A program made the translations under genes and the position numbers. The notes below the pieces were generated by a model. That model was given only the letters and a program-made list of their open reading frames with translations, made no database searches and was not told the origin of the DNA. DNA of 64,000 nt. Origin: Spongilla lacustris. Taxonomy: Eukaryota > Porifera > Demospongiae > Spongillida > Spongillidae. Positions 1-12,300 of the stretch are shown here, one piece after another; the stretch's first letter is position 1; each line of letters starts with the position of its first letter. The stretch lies in assembly GCA_949361645.1 (NCBI GenBank), contig OX442436.1, positions 2,914,032-2,978,031 of the forward strand. Direction: 5' to 3'.

Positions 1-191
1 NNNNNNNNNNNNNNNNNNNNNNNNNNNNNNNNNNNNNNNNNNNNNNNNNNNNNNNNNNNNNNNNNNNNNNNNNNNNNNNNNNNNNNNNNNNNNNNNNNNN
101 NNNNNNNNNNNNNNNNNNNNNNNNNNNNNNNNNNNNNNNNNNNNNNNNNNNNNNNNNNNNNNNNNNNNNNNNNNNNNNNNNNNNNNNNNNN
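1..191. other. Assembly gap
   Basis: All bases are N. The 5' exons of the first filamin gene (CH1 and most of CH2) are expected on this side, in or beyond the gap. Confidence 0.99.
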
Positions 192-1011
192 ACTGATGAG
201 GTTAACTGTACAGCTTGGCTTGATGTTGGAAACTGTCTGGCAAAGTCAGGACCTGTTGTGGTAACAAATGTTTGGCATTGTTGTTTATACCTCTTGTATA
301 TATATGGTCTTTAGCTGCAAAGAGACACGAGTCACATGAACACGAACACGAAAAGAAATGACTGAATGCATGCTTATAACTATGTCCAAAAAATGAATTT
401 ACAGCGCTCATGAGTTACAAGCAGTTGACCTTGAATGGAAAAAAAATGACTATATGCTTGTGTGATCTCCTACTGTTCGATTTCCACCTCGGAAACACAA
501 AGTTAAGTCATGCACCTTGGCCTGATTTCATGCATATATGTTGTGAATGGCTTACATGAAAGTGTAAGCACCCAGGCTAATTGCACAAGGATTGTAAGTG
601 AGACTGAAGCTGTACCACATACAAGCACTCTTCCCATGTACCATTGCTATACTTATGCTATGCATGCAGTGGTATATGTAAGAGTTAACCCTTATAAACA
701 AAAATTGCTTTGTATGGAGGACTGAAATCAGAGCAAGCAGCTCACTAATAATGACATACGCTATACATTTACATTACTGTTGCACATTACGACATTCATA
801 GATTTTGTAGGCATCCACATGAAAGGTAACTAAGTTTTGACAGACCATGTGAAATAATTTCTAATACCTACGATCTTGGGACAGTCGACTTTAGTCACTA
901 TTGCTATGATTAAGCTTACACAATGAATGTGCCTTATCTTCCGTATAACAAGCTGTTACCTTTCCATACAAACGGTCGGGCGTTATGAGTTCACCATATA
1001 AGGACATGTTG

Positions 1012-1049
1012 CGACCAATTATTTAATTACCGACCAATTATTTAATTAC
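1012..1049. repeat. 19-bp tandem duplication
   Basis: Two perfect copies of CGACCAATTATTTAATTAC lie directly adjacent (1012-1030 and 1031-1049). Confidence 0.85.
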
Positions 1050-1200
1050 CGTAACTGTACATGTACAACTACGGTACAACTAAGCCAAAATCATCCGGCT
1101 TACATACATGTATACATGTAGGATTTGAAGTGTCGTGAATGTGGTAAGAAAAATAGCCGATGTAAATGTTTCTTCATCTTCCGGATCAGATAAAATTTAA

Positions 1201-1370
1201 TTAAAATAAAATTGATTATATACATGTACACCAATTGAGTAACAAGTAAGGAAACAAGGAATTACGGATACAGAATTTATGAATGTATAATTACCGTAAT
1301 TCCTTGTTTACTTACTTTATACTCAATTAGTGTCTACAAATCCTACATGTACATCAATTTTATTTTTATA
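1201..1370. repeat. MITE-like inverted repeat
   Basis: The two halves are imperfect reverse complements. The left arm reads AAATAAAATTGAT, then a TACATGTACA block, CAATTGAGT, and GGAAACAAGGAATTACGG. The right arm carries CCGTAATTCCTTGTTTACTT, ACTCAATTAG, TACATGTACATCAATTTTATTT. Arms are about 75 bp around a loop of about 20 bp. No coding potential. Hairpins of this size are typical of non-autonomous DNA transposons, but no target duplication could be defined. Confidence 0.6.
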
Positions 1371-1990
1371 CTGTACCCGTTTGTACATTTAGGATCTCAG
1401 TGCGCCGTACCGGTCGTTTTTTTTTAAATAATGGGGTACCGAGAATCGGACATTTTAGCTCGAAAGTTGAAACTAGAGGCAAATGCAGACAGTTTTGTTC
1501 AAGTAGAAAGGGGGTGAGACAAAAAATAAATACTGCCTTGTTCCTGGTGACCTGGTCCCATTTTTCCTATCGTATAAGAAATTGGTTACATAAAAAATTA
1601 CGTAATGTCCAAGTTCCATGGTGATTTTTTGTTGCCGAGTTAAAAAATTAAAATAATTTTCCACTACCGCTATATACGCAAAGGATACATGTATTTCAAT
1701 TGCAGGCTGCACTATATCATTTTTTTTTTTTTATAACTTGAGATCTTGTCTACTTGTCGTTCTTGATTGTGCTTCCACAAGCAAGATGAATTAAGACACT
1801 CAGCGCTTAAGGGGTATGGGGGAGCACTGGAAGCTCCCATTGGGGCCTGGGACGGAGCCCCAGCATTTTCGATACGTAAAAATTAAAAACTTCATTCGTA
1901 TTACGGGTAACGCTTATACATTCTGTAGAGATCTGCTGTACGCCTGGGGTTATATTAATTGCTTTGTTTAATTGTCCTCCATATTGGTGT

Positions 1991-2178
1991 TCGGTTTACT
2001 GTGGAAATGTTATATCAAATTGTATGGGATTATGCTCGGTTTACTGTGGAAAATGTTGTATCGACTTGTATGGGGTTATGCTCGATTTACTGCGGAAATT
2101 TAACTTATGCTAGGTTTACTGTGGAAATGTTGTATGCTCGGTTTTAGGTGGTTGTATGCTCGGTTTTAGGTGGTTTTG
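1991..2178. repeat. Degenerate minisatellite
   Basis: The phrase ATGCTCGGTTTACTGTGGAAATGTTGTAT recurs four to five times in diverged copies (near 1991, 2034, 2080 and 2109), followed by two short copies of TATGCTCGGTTTTAGGTGG. Spacing is irregular, about 30-47 bp. Confidence 0.6.
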
Positions 2179-2497
2179 GTAAGTTACGTTCCTAGGTCAG
2201 TTTTTACAATAATCTACGTCTAATATGACGCTCTGCGGAACTACATACAAGCATAAGCCCATACTTCTCTATTGTATACGAGCACAAACATGGTGGACTA
2301 ATTAGAGAACAAAATTACGCGATGCGTGTCAGACACGGTGAAAAATATCCTGGGGTTGATTAATTTTGGAACAAAATTCACGGTTGACTGTATCAACCTG
2401 GGATGTTCGCAAAAACCGGAGTTGACGCAGTTCGATATTTTTCCCCCTGTCTGCTACACTACTGCATATTATTGAACCTTGAAATTTGCAGGGGGGA

Positions 2498-2499
<2 letters not shown>

Positions 2500-2535
<36 letters not shown>
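2500..2535. repeat. Poly-G run (36 bp)
   Basis: An uninterrupted run of 36 G on the plus strand, preceded by G-rich sequence (GGGGGGAGAG). Its length in the assembly may be inexact. Confidence 0.9.
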
Positions 2536-2536
<1 letters not shown>

Positions 2537-3395
2537 TAGGACATGGTAAATTCATGCACATCATGCATCGTAAACTTATAAGCTTCTAAACTACAGTATA
2601 ACGTCACGCGCATCAGTGGTATATCGATCTAGGCCTATGAGTTGCATGAAACGAATAACTCCCACAATACATGTATAGAATGCGCGTGAATAATCAATGT
2701 TTTAACTTGGTAGTTTAGCGCATACTGTACTCTCGCGCGCGAGCTGACAAAGTCATTCAAGCATGAGACGATTTTTCGATTGTCGTTGTCGCGTCGATTG
2801 ATTCCAATAATCATAAACATTAATCATTTCAAATGTTTTGGGGTACATCATACCGTACATGTAAAACGTTAAACCTGTCCGGCCATGGCCGGATTTTATA
2901 AATCAATTAAATATCCATACGACTTTAAACTGAGACACTCATTGTAATACCGTAGTATAGAACGGCCCATTATAATCATAGTTACTGTTGTCTAAAGCCA
3001 AGTTGTTTTTGCCAAAATAGGAGAGCCAAACGACGAGAGAAATACCTGCAAAAGCGAGACGCTGAATTAGAGTCTTGCCAAGTTAGGTACAGTACCGTCT
3101 GCTCGCATGAAAATTTTGAATCGTACCGAGCTGTGAGCATGGAACACATGGCGTGCGAATTTTTGTCTAGAACAGCTGCAAAGGTGACAGAACTGTAAAC
3201 ATTGTGTTGCTTGGGGGGTTGCCCCCGGGCGCCGATCTAAGAGGGGCCCCATAATGCCTATCTTATTTCATTCATTTTTAGATAGTACAAGCCTTTTGCA
3301 TAACCCTTATGAAGGGCAATATTGATACCTTTAGCTACATCAAATATTTAATATGCATAAATCGTTCATTATCATTTAACTATGCGTACTTGCAG

Positions 3396-6300
3396 GTACT
3401 CCATCCTGAAGACATGGTCAATCCCAATGTGGATGAACTTAGCATGATGACATACCTGTCACAGTTTCTAACAGCAAAGCTAAAGCCTGGGGCCCCACTG
3501 AAGCCAACAGGAAACCCTTTATGTGTCAAGGTCTTTGGTCCAGGCATCCAGAGTGAGGGACTGAATGTGACTATGCCTACTGCTTCATTCACTGTTGATA
3601 CAGAAGGTGCAGGCCCAGGGAAGGTATGCATTCAGTGCACTGGACCCATAGGTCCTGTCAAAGTGGATATTGCTCCAAGTGGGAAACACACGTATTCTTG
3701 TTCCTATGTACCTTCAGTTAAGGGGACATATAAAATGGACATTTACTTTTCCAGAAGAGCTGTTCCTGGCAGTCCATTTAACATTCAGGTTGCTGGGGGA
3801 GCTGTTACCATATCAGAAATAAAACGCAATCGCACTGCATCAGTGAAAGGTGCAGCTGCCCCAGATTTCAAAATAACTGGGCCTGGCTTGATTGGCGAGC
3901 CTATACTTGTTAACCAACTGTTAAAGTACCTTGTTGAGGCCCAAGGTGCAGGAGCTGGTAAAATTACATGCACAATACATGTGTCAGGTCAGCAAATTCA
4001 GTGCACTCCGATCATAACGGAGATCAAGGATGGCACCTTCAGTATTCAATACACACCAACTGTGGCTGGCTCACATGTGATGACCGTGAAATTCGGTGAC
4101 AAGCCAATCCCGAAGTCACCCATTTACCTGAAGATTATTGATGTCAGCAAAGTGCGTGTCTCTGGAGCAGGACTTGTAGGAGGTTTTGCAGCCAAATGGG
4201 CTGAATGCACCATTGATGCAAGTGCCGCAGGTGAGGGTAAACCTGAGGTCAGTATCAATGGTCCTACCACCGTCCAGCCTGTAGTGCAGCCAAGCTCAGA
4301 TGGAATAGCCAAGGTGAAGTTTCTACCTGCTGTGCCAGGGAAGTACACAATAAATATCCTTTTTGCCAATCAGATGGTACCAGGAAGCCCATTTTGTGCA
4401 ACATTTTTAAAACCTGACCTTGGTAAGGTGTACCTACTTTCTGGTCCTGGCTTGAAGCAGGATGGAATAGTGGTGAACGTGTCAACACAATTCGCATTTG
4501 ATCCTAAATCTGCTGCACATGAAAAGTTCGGTGTCACAATTGTGGGTCCTACATCTGGTGCAGCAGCAGAAAAGCATTCTCAGAGCCCCCATGCAATCCC
4601 TGTAGTCAGCAAGAACACAAATGGCACTTACAACATTAGTTACAAGCCCCAGTTGGTAGGAACATACAGAGTTCACCTGTACTTGAATGGACAGGAACTC
4701 CAGGAATCACCCTTTGAAGTAAATGTCTCTGACCCCACTAAAGTGAGGCTGACAGGGCCAGGTGTTCTAGAATCAGTTGAAAGGAAGCCCACACCTGTTA
4801 TTAGCATTCAAGAAACAATTCAGTGGTCAGTAGATTGTTGCAATGCAGGGCAAGGTTCCCTTCAGGCAACACTACAGAGAGATGGTGAACAGTCTATTGA
4901 TCTCCAGGTTGATACTGTGGGAAAAGGTTTTTACACCATCAAATACGAACCTGAGTCTGTAGGACAGTACAAACTGTGCATTAAACTAGCAGGAAATGCA
5001 GTCCCTATCAGTCCCACCTTTGTTTTGACAGACAAAGAGATGCCCTTCGATATTACAAAAGTAACAGCTTATGGCGCAGGAGTGAGTGGAAACGGAGCTC
5101 AAACAGGAGTGTGTCTTCCAGTGTTTATCAATACAAGGATTGCTTGTCCACCTGGTCGTGTGACTGCAACACTCACTAAGCCAAACAGTGAACTCTGTTC
5201 CTTGCAATTAAAGCCTGACCAACAACAAGGAGTTTATTTTGGGGAGTACATCACACATGAAGCTGGTTATCATAAATTAAGCATCTATATTGATGACAAG
5301 CCGATTCCTCATTCACCATTCAGCATTCCGGTTTGCAAGCCCACAGCAGTAAAACTGTCGGGAAGTGGTCTACATAGAGCAGTCACTAACATCCCAAATA
5401 CCATTAATATACTGACTGATGAGGCTGGCCCTGGCAAGGTGACTGTGGAGTTTGAAAGTCCTGATGGCACCCACGATATTGAGTACACAGTGAAGGAGAT
5501 ATCTGAACATACATATGAATTGAAGTACAACCCCAATGTTCCAGGAAACTACCTCATAGCAATAACATATGGAGGATTCCCAGTTGGAAAGAAGCTTGAA
5601 GTACAGTGTACAACTATGGAGAGTTATGTAACGGAGGACATAGATGGTGCTAATGAAAGCAAGGTACAACAATCAGACACTGAAGGCCCACTGACCAAGC
5701 TAGTTAACTTGGGACAGGAGGCAGAAATGCAATTCACAAAAATACATGGAAACAAACAGAAAGTAAATATTGATGTGCGTGGTCCATGTGACTACCATAT
5801 AAATTCAAAGGAGGACAGCAACCACACACACACGATCACTCTCATTCCAAATGTTATTGGTGTATATCAAGTTGTTGCAACGCAAGGGAAAACAATACTA
5901 AACGGATCTCCAGTTATTATCAAAGGCGTGAATCCAGCAATAGTAAAATTGAGCGGGCCAGGAATCAAAGACTCTAACAAAAACAGTATAACAGAGTATC
6001 TCCAACTTACAGAACAACTTCAGTGGACTCTTGACTTTACGTCAGCTGGGCTGGCCACTTCGGACTTCACTGCCACCGTGTATGGGGCGGAGGGCTATAG
6101 CAAGGAGCTGGAGGTAGTGGAGAAAGATGCCTATCATGCTTTTATTACATTTGCTCCACACAAGTGTGGACCTTACACCATCCAAGTTGTTGCTGGTGGC
6201 CGTGAGGTCCCATGCAGCCCAGTGAACATTTCTCTCCAAGATCCAAGCAAAGTAACAGCAAGTGAACCTGGCTTGAGACAGGGACGTGTTGGAAAGCCTG

Positions 6301-9300
6301 TCACTGTTGCGTTCAATGCAACACAGGCTGGCGAAGGTTCCTTGTCTTTGGAAATTGGTGGTCCGGCAAACGTAACCCCAAAGTGCATATCGGAGGAACC
6401 TGGCAAGTTTGTTGTCAACTTTGAGCCCACCAGGGCAGGAATTTACACTCTAAACGCCAAATACGGTGACAAGGAGATACCAGGTTCTCCATTCTCCATC
6501 CCTGTAATCAACCCAGCAGAAGTTACTGTATCTGGTTCAGGAGTGACTGGTAAGGGAGCATCAGTGGGAAAGAAAGCTGAAGTGGTTGTGGACACAACAG
6601 AGGCAGGTACCGCTCCAGTCCATGCCAAAGTGACAACACCAGCTGGGAAGGACATTCCTCTAGAACTAATGCCACTTGAGAGCCAAGGACATGTCCGTGG
6701 AGAATATATGCCTCAGGAACCAGGCAACCACAAGCTTAGTGTCACTTTCGATGGTGAACACATACCACAGTCACCGTTTGACGTGCACATTCCAAGTGAA
6801 GAAGAGTGCAGTGTGGTAGAAGAGGCAGACCTCCATTCTGCCCTTCCAGGATTTACGGACCTACCTCAGCTGCTGATTGATACTCCAGTAGGGGATAACA
6901 GAACTGTAGAAGCCTGGGTAGAGGCACCAAATGCCAAACAATTGCAGTGTACCATATCCAAACACGGTGATAAGCACAAGGTGTCCTTCTTCCCTCACAC
7001 CACAGGACTGCACTTTGTCCACGTCACGCGAGACAAAAAGCCAACTCATGGCAGCCCTTTCCCTGTAGAGGTGAAGGCACAACAGATTTTGAACATTGAA
7101 GGACCCGGGGTCACCCAATTGGCTGTTGGTCAACCCGTTCAATTGCAGATCAGCGAAGACTTGGAGAGGAAGGGTGATCTGAAAGTGAACGTTGAAGGCC
7201 CTGCAGATTGCAAAGTAGAAACCAAGCAGAATGCTAACCACACTCACACCATCGAGCTCACTCCAACTACAGCAGGCACTTATCTTGTTCACGTTATTCA
7301 CGGCAGCAAACCCGTTCACCGGTCACCATTTATTGTGAAGGTCTTCAATCCTTCAGAGGTGAAACTGAGCGGACCGGGGGTCGTTGACAAGGAGGAGAAT
7401 AGGGCACAACCAGAACTTCTGCCTTTTACGAATCAGCTCCTGTGGACTGTGGACTTTACGTCAGCAGGGCTGGTCACTTCGGACTTCACTGCCACTGTGT
7501 ATGGAGCGGAGGGCTATAGCAAGGAGCTGGAGGTAGTGGAGAAAGATGCCTATCATGCTTTTATTACATTTGCTCCACACAAGTGTGGATCTTACACCAT
7601 CCAAGTTGCTGCTGGTGGCCGTGAGGTCCCACGCAGCCCAGTGAACATTTCTCTTCAAGATCCAAGCAAAGTAACAGCAAGTGGACCTGGATTGAGACAG
7701 GGATGTGTTGGAAAGCCTGTCACTGTTGCGTTTGATGCAACACAGGCTGGTGAAGGTTCCTTGTCTTTGGAAATTGGTGGTCCGACAAATGTAACCCCAA
7801 AGTGCACTTCGGAGGAACCTGGCAAGTTTGTTGTCAACTTTGAGCCCACCAGGGCAGGAATTTACGCCCTAAATGCCAAATACGGTGACAAGGAGATACC
7901 AGGTTCTCCATTCTCCATCTCTGTAATCAACCTAGCAGAAGTTACTGTATCTGGTTCAGGAGTGACTGGTAAGGGAGCATCAGTGGGAAAGAAAGCTGAA
8001 GTGGTTGTGGACACAACAGAGGCTGGTACCGCTCCAGTCCATGCCACAGTGACAACACCAGCTGGGAAGGACATTCCTCTAGAACTAATGCCACTTGAGA
8101 GCCAAGGACATGTCCGTGGAGAATATATGCCTCAGGAACCAGGCAACCATAAGCTTAGTGTCACTTTCGATGGTGAACACATACCACAGTCACCGTTTGA
8201 CGTGCACATTCCAAGTGAAGAAGAGTGCAGTGTGGTAGAAGAGGCAGACCTCCATTCTGCCCTTCCAGGATTTACGGACTTACCTCAGCTGCTGATTGAT
8301 ACTCCAGCAGGGGATAACGGAACTGTAGAAGCCTGGGTAGAGGCACCAAATGCCAAACAATTGCAGTGTACCATATCCAAACACGGTGATAAGCACAAGG
8401 TGTCCTTCTTCCCTCTCACCACCGGACTGCACTTTGTCCACGTCACGCGGGACAAAAAGCCAACTCATGGCAGCCCTTTCCCTGTAGAGGTGAAGGCACA
8501 ACAGGTTTTGAACATTGAAGGACCCGAAGTCACCCAATTGGCTGTTGGTCAACCCGTTCAATTGCAGGTCAGTGAAGGCGTGGAGAGGAAGGGTGATCTG
8601 AAAGTGATCATTGAAGGCCCTGCAGATTGCAAAGTAGAAACCAACCAGGATGCTAACCACACTCACACCATCGAACTCACTCCAACTACAGCAGGCATTT
8701 ATCTTGTTCACGTTATTCACGGCAGCAAACCCGTTCACCGGTCACCATTTATTGTGAAGGTCTTCAATCCTTCAGAGGTGAAACTGAGCGGACCGGGGGT
8801 CGATGACAATGAGGAGAATAGGGCACAACCAGAAATTCTGCCTTTTACCAATCAGCTCCTGTGGACTGTGGACTTTACGTCAGCAGGGCTGGTCACTTCG
8901 GACTTCACTGCCATCGTGTATGGGGCGGAGGGCTATAGCAAGGAGCTGGAGGTAGTGGAGAAAGATGCCTATCATGCTTTTATTACATTTGCTCCACACA
9001 AGTGCGGACCTTACACCATTCAAGTTGTTGCTGGTGGTCGTGAGGTCCCACGCAGCCCAGTGAACATTTCTCTCCAAGATCCAAGCAAAGTAACAGCAAG
9101 TGGACCTGGCTTGAGACAGGGACGTGTTGGAAAGCCTGTCACTGTTGCATTCGATGCAACACAGGCTGGCGAAGGTTCCTTGTCTTTGGAAATTGGTGGT
9201 CCGGCAAACGTAACCCCAAAGTGCATATCGGAGGAACCTGGTAAGTTTGTAGTCAACTTTGAGCCTACGAGGGCAGGAATTTACACTGTGGACGCTAAAT

Positions 9301-12300
9301 ATGGTGACAAGCAGATACCAGGTTCTCCATTCTCCATCCCTGTAATCAACCCAGCAGAAGTTACTGTATCTGGTTCAGGAGTGACTGGTAAGGGAGCATC
9401 AGTGGGAAAGAAAGCTGAAGTGGTTGTGGACACAACAGAGGCTGGTACCGCTCCAGTCCATGCCACAGTGACAACACCAGCTGGGAAGGACATTCCTCTA
9501 GAACTAATGCCACTTGAGAGCCAAGGACATGTCCGTGGAGAATATATGCCTCAGGAACCAGGCAACCACAAGCTTAGTGTCACTTTCGATGGTGAACACA
9601 TACCACAGTCACCGTTTGACGTGCACATTCCAAGTGAAGAAGAGTGCAGTGTGGTAGAAGAGGCAGACCTCCATTCTGCCCTTCCAGGATGTACAGACTT
9701 ACCTCAGCTGCTGATTGATACTCCAGTAGGGGATAACGGAACTGTAGAAGCCTGGGTAGAGGCACCAAATGCCAAACAATTGCAGTGTACCATATCCAAA
9801 CACGGTGATAAGCACAAGGTGTCATTCTTCCCTCTCACCACAGGACTGCACTTTGTCCACGTCACGCGAGACAAAAAGCCAACTCATGGCAGCCCTTTCC
9901 CTGTAGAGGTGAAGGCACAACAGGTTTTGAACATTGAAGGACCCGAAGTCACCCAATTGGCTGTTGGTCAACCCGTTCAATTGCAGGTCAGTGAAGGCGT
10001 GGAGAGGAAGGGTGATCTGAAAGTGAACGTTGAAGGCCCTGCAGATTGCAAAGTAGAAACCAAGCAGAATGCTAACCACACTCACACCATCGAACTCACT
10101 CCAACTACAGCAGGCATTTATCTTGTTCACGTTATTCACGGCAGCAAACCCGTTCACCGGTCACCATTTATTGTGAAGGTCTTCAATCCTTCAGAGGTGA
10201 AACTGAGCGGACCGGGGGTCGTTGACAAGGAGGAGAATAGGGCACAACCAGAACTTCTGCCTTTTACGAATCAGCTCCTGTGGACTGTGGACTTTACGTC
10301 AGCAGGGCTGGTCACTTCGGACTTCACTGCCACTGTGTATGGAGCGGAGGGCTATAGCAAGGAGCTGGAGGTAGTGGAGAAAGATGCCTATCATGCTTTT
10401 ATTACATTTGCTCCACACAAGTGTGGATCTTACACCATCCAAGTTGCTGCTGGTGGCCGTGAGGTCCCACGCAGCCCAGTGAACATTTCTCTCCAAGATC
10501 CAAGCAAAGTAACAGCAAGTGGACCTGGCTTAAAGCAGGGACGTGTTGGAAAACCTGTTACTGTTGCGTTTGATGCAACACAGGCTGGTAAAGGTTCCTT
10601 GTCTTTGGAAATTGGTGGTCCGGCAAACGTAACCCCAAAGTGCACATCGGAGGAACCTGGCAAGTTTGTTGTCAACTTTGAGCCCACCAGAGCAGGAATT
10701 TACACCCTAAACGCCAAATACGGTGACAAGGAGATACCAGGTTCTCCATTCTCCATCCCTGTAATCAACCTTGCCGAAGTTATTGTATCTGGTTCAGGAG
10801 TGACTGGTAAGGGAGCATCAGTGGGAAAGAAAGCTGAAGTGGTTGTGGACACAACAGAGGCTGGTACCGCTCCAGTCCATGCCACAGTGACAACACCAGC
10901 TGGGAAGGACATTCCTCTAGAACTAATGCCACTTGAGAGCCAAGGACATGTCTGTGGAGAATATATGCCTCAGGAACCAGGCAACCACAAGCTTAGTGTC
11001 ACTTTCGATGGTGAACACATACCACAGTCACCGTTTGACGTGCACATTCCAAGTGAAGAAGAGTGCAGTGTGGTAGAAGAGGCAGACCTCCATTCTGCCC
11101 TTCCAGGATTTACGGACTTACCTCAGCTGCTGATTGATACTCCAGTAGGGGATAACAGAACTGTAGAAGCCTGGGTAGAGGCACCAAATGCCAAACAATT
11201 GCAGTGTACCATATCCAAACACGGTGATAAGCACAAGGTGTCCTTCTTCCCTCTCACCACAGGACTGCACTTTGTCCACGTCACGCGAGACAAAAAGCCA
11301 ACTCATGGCAGCCCTTTCCCTGTAGAGGTGAAGGCACAACAGGTTTTGAACATTGAAGGACCCGAAGTCACCCAATTGGCTGTTGGTCAACCCGTTCAAT
11401 TGCAGGTCAGTGAAGGCGTGGAGAGGAAGGGTGATCTGAAAGTGAACGTTGAAGGCCCTGCAGATTGCAAAGTAGAAACCAAGCAGAATGCTAACCACAC
11501 TCACACCATCGAGCTCACTCCAACTACAGCAGGCACTTATCTTGTTCACGTTATTCACGGCAGCAAACCCGTTCACCGGTCACCATTTATTGTGAAGGTC
11601 TTCAATCCTTCAGAGGTGAAACTGAGCGGACCGGGGGTCATTGACAAGGAGGAGAATAGGGCACAACCAGAAATTCTGCCTTTTACCAATCAGCTCCTGT
11701 GGACTGTGGACTTTACGTCAGCAGGGCTGGTCACTTCGGACTTCACTGCCACCGTGTATGGAGCGGAGGGCTATAGCAAGGAGCTGGAGGTAGTGGAGAA
11801 AGATGCCTATCATGCTTTTATTACATTTGCTCCACACAAGTGCGGACCTTACACCATCCAAGTTGCTGCTGGTGGCCGTGAGGTCCCACGCAGCCCAGTG
11901 AACATTTCTCTTCAAGATCCAAGCAAAGTAACAGCAAGTGGACCTGGATTGAGACAGGGACGTGTTGGAAAGCCTGTCACTGTTGCGTTTGATGCAACAC
12001 AGGCTGGTGAAGGTTCCTTGTCTTTGGAAATTGGCGGTCCGACAAATGTAACCCCAAAGTGCACTTCGGAGGAACCTGGCAAGTTTGTTGTCAACTTTGA
12101 GCCCACCAGGGCAGGAATTTACGCCCTAAATGCCAAATACGGTGACAAGGAGATACCAGGTTCTCCATTCTCCATCTTAGTAATCAACCTAGCAGAAGTT
12201 ACTGTATCTGGTTCAGGAGTGACTGGTAAGGGAGCATCAGTGGGAAAGAAAGCTGAAGTGGTTGTGGACACAACAGAGGCTGGTACCGCTCCAGTCCATG

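Larger units (their letters stand above)
192..3395. other. Noncoding: intron/5' flank of giant filamin gene
   Basis: No recognisable gene or CH-domain exon was found on either strand. The stretch ends in a splice acceptor (tacttgcag, AG at 3394-3395). Since the next exon starts in the middle of CH2, at least its 3' part must be intron of gene A. It holds a small direct repeat, a hairpin element, a minisatellite and a G-run, listed separately. Confidence 0.6.

Noticed and set aside
1805..1880. G/C-rich patch resembling the end of an insertion (GGAGCACTGGAAGCTCC)
   Set aside because: Superficially like 32780-32870, but no paired end or target duplication was found.
3309..3395. In-frame ATG at 3309 as the start of the giant filamin protein
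   Set aside because: The 29 residues it would add have no filamin or CH similarity. A splice acceptor sits at 3394-3395, and homology to gene B exon 5 begins exactly there.
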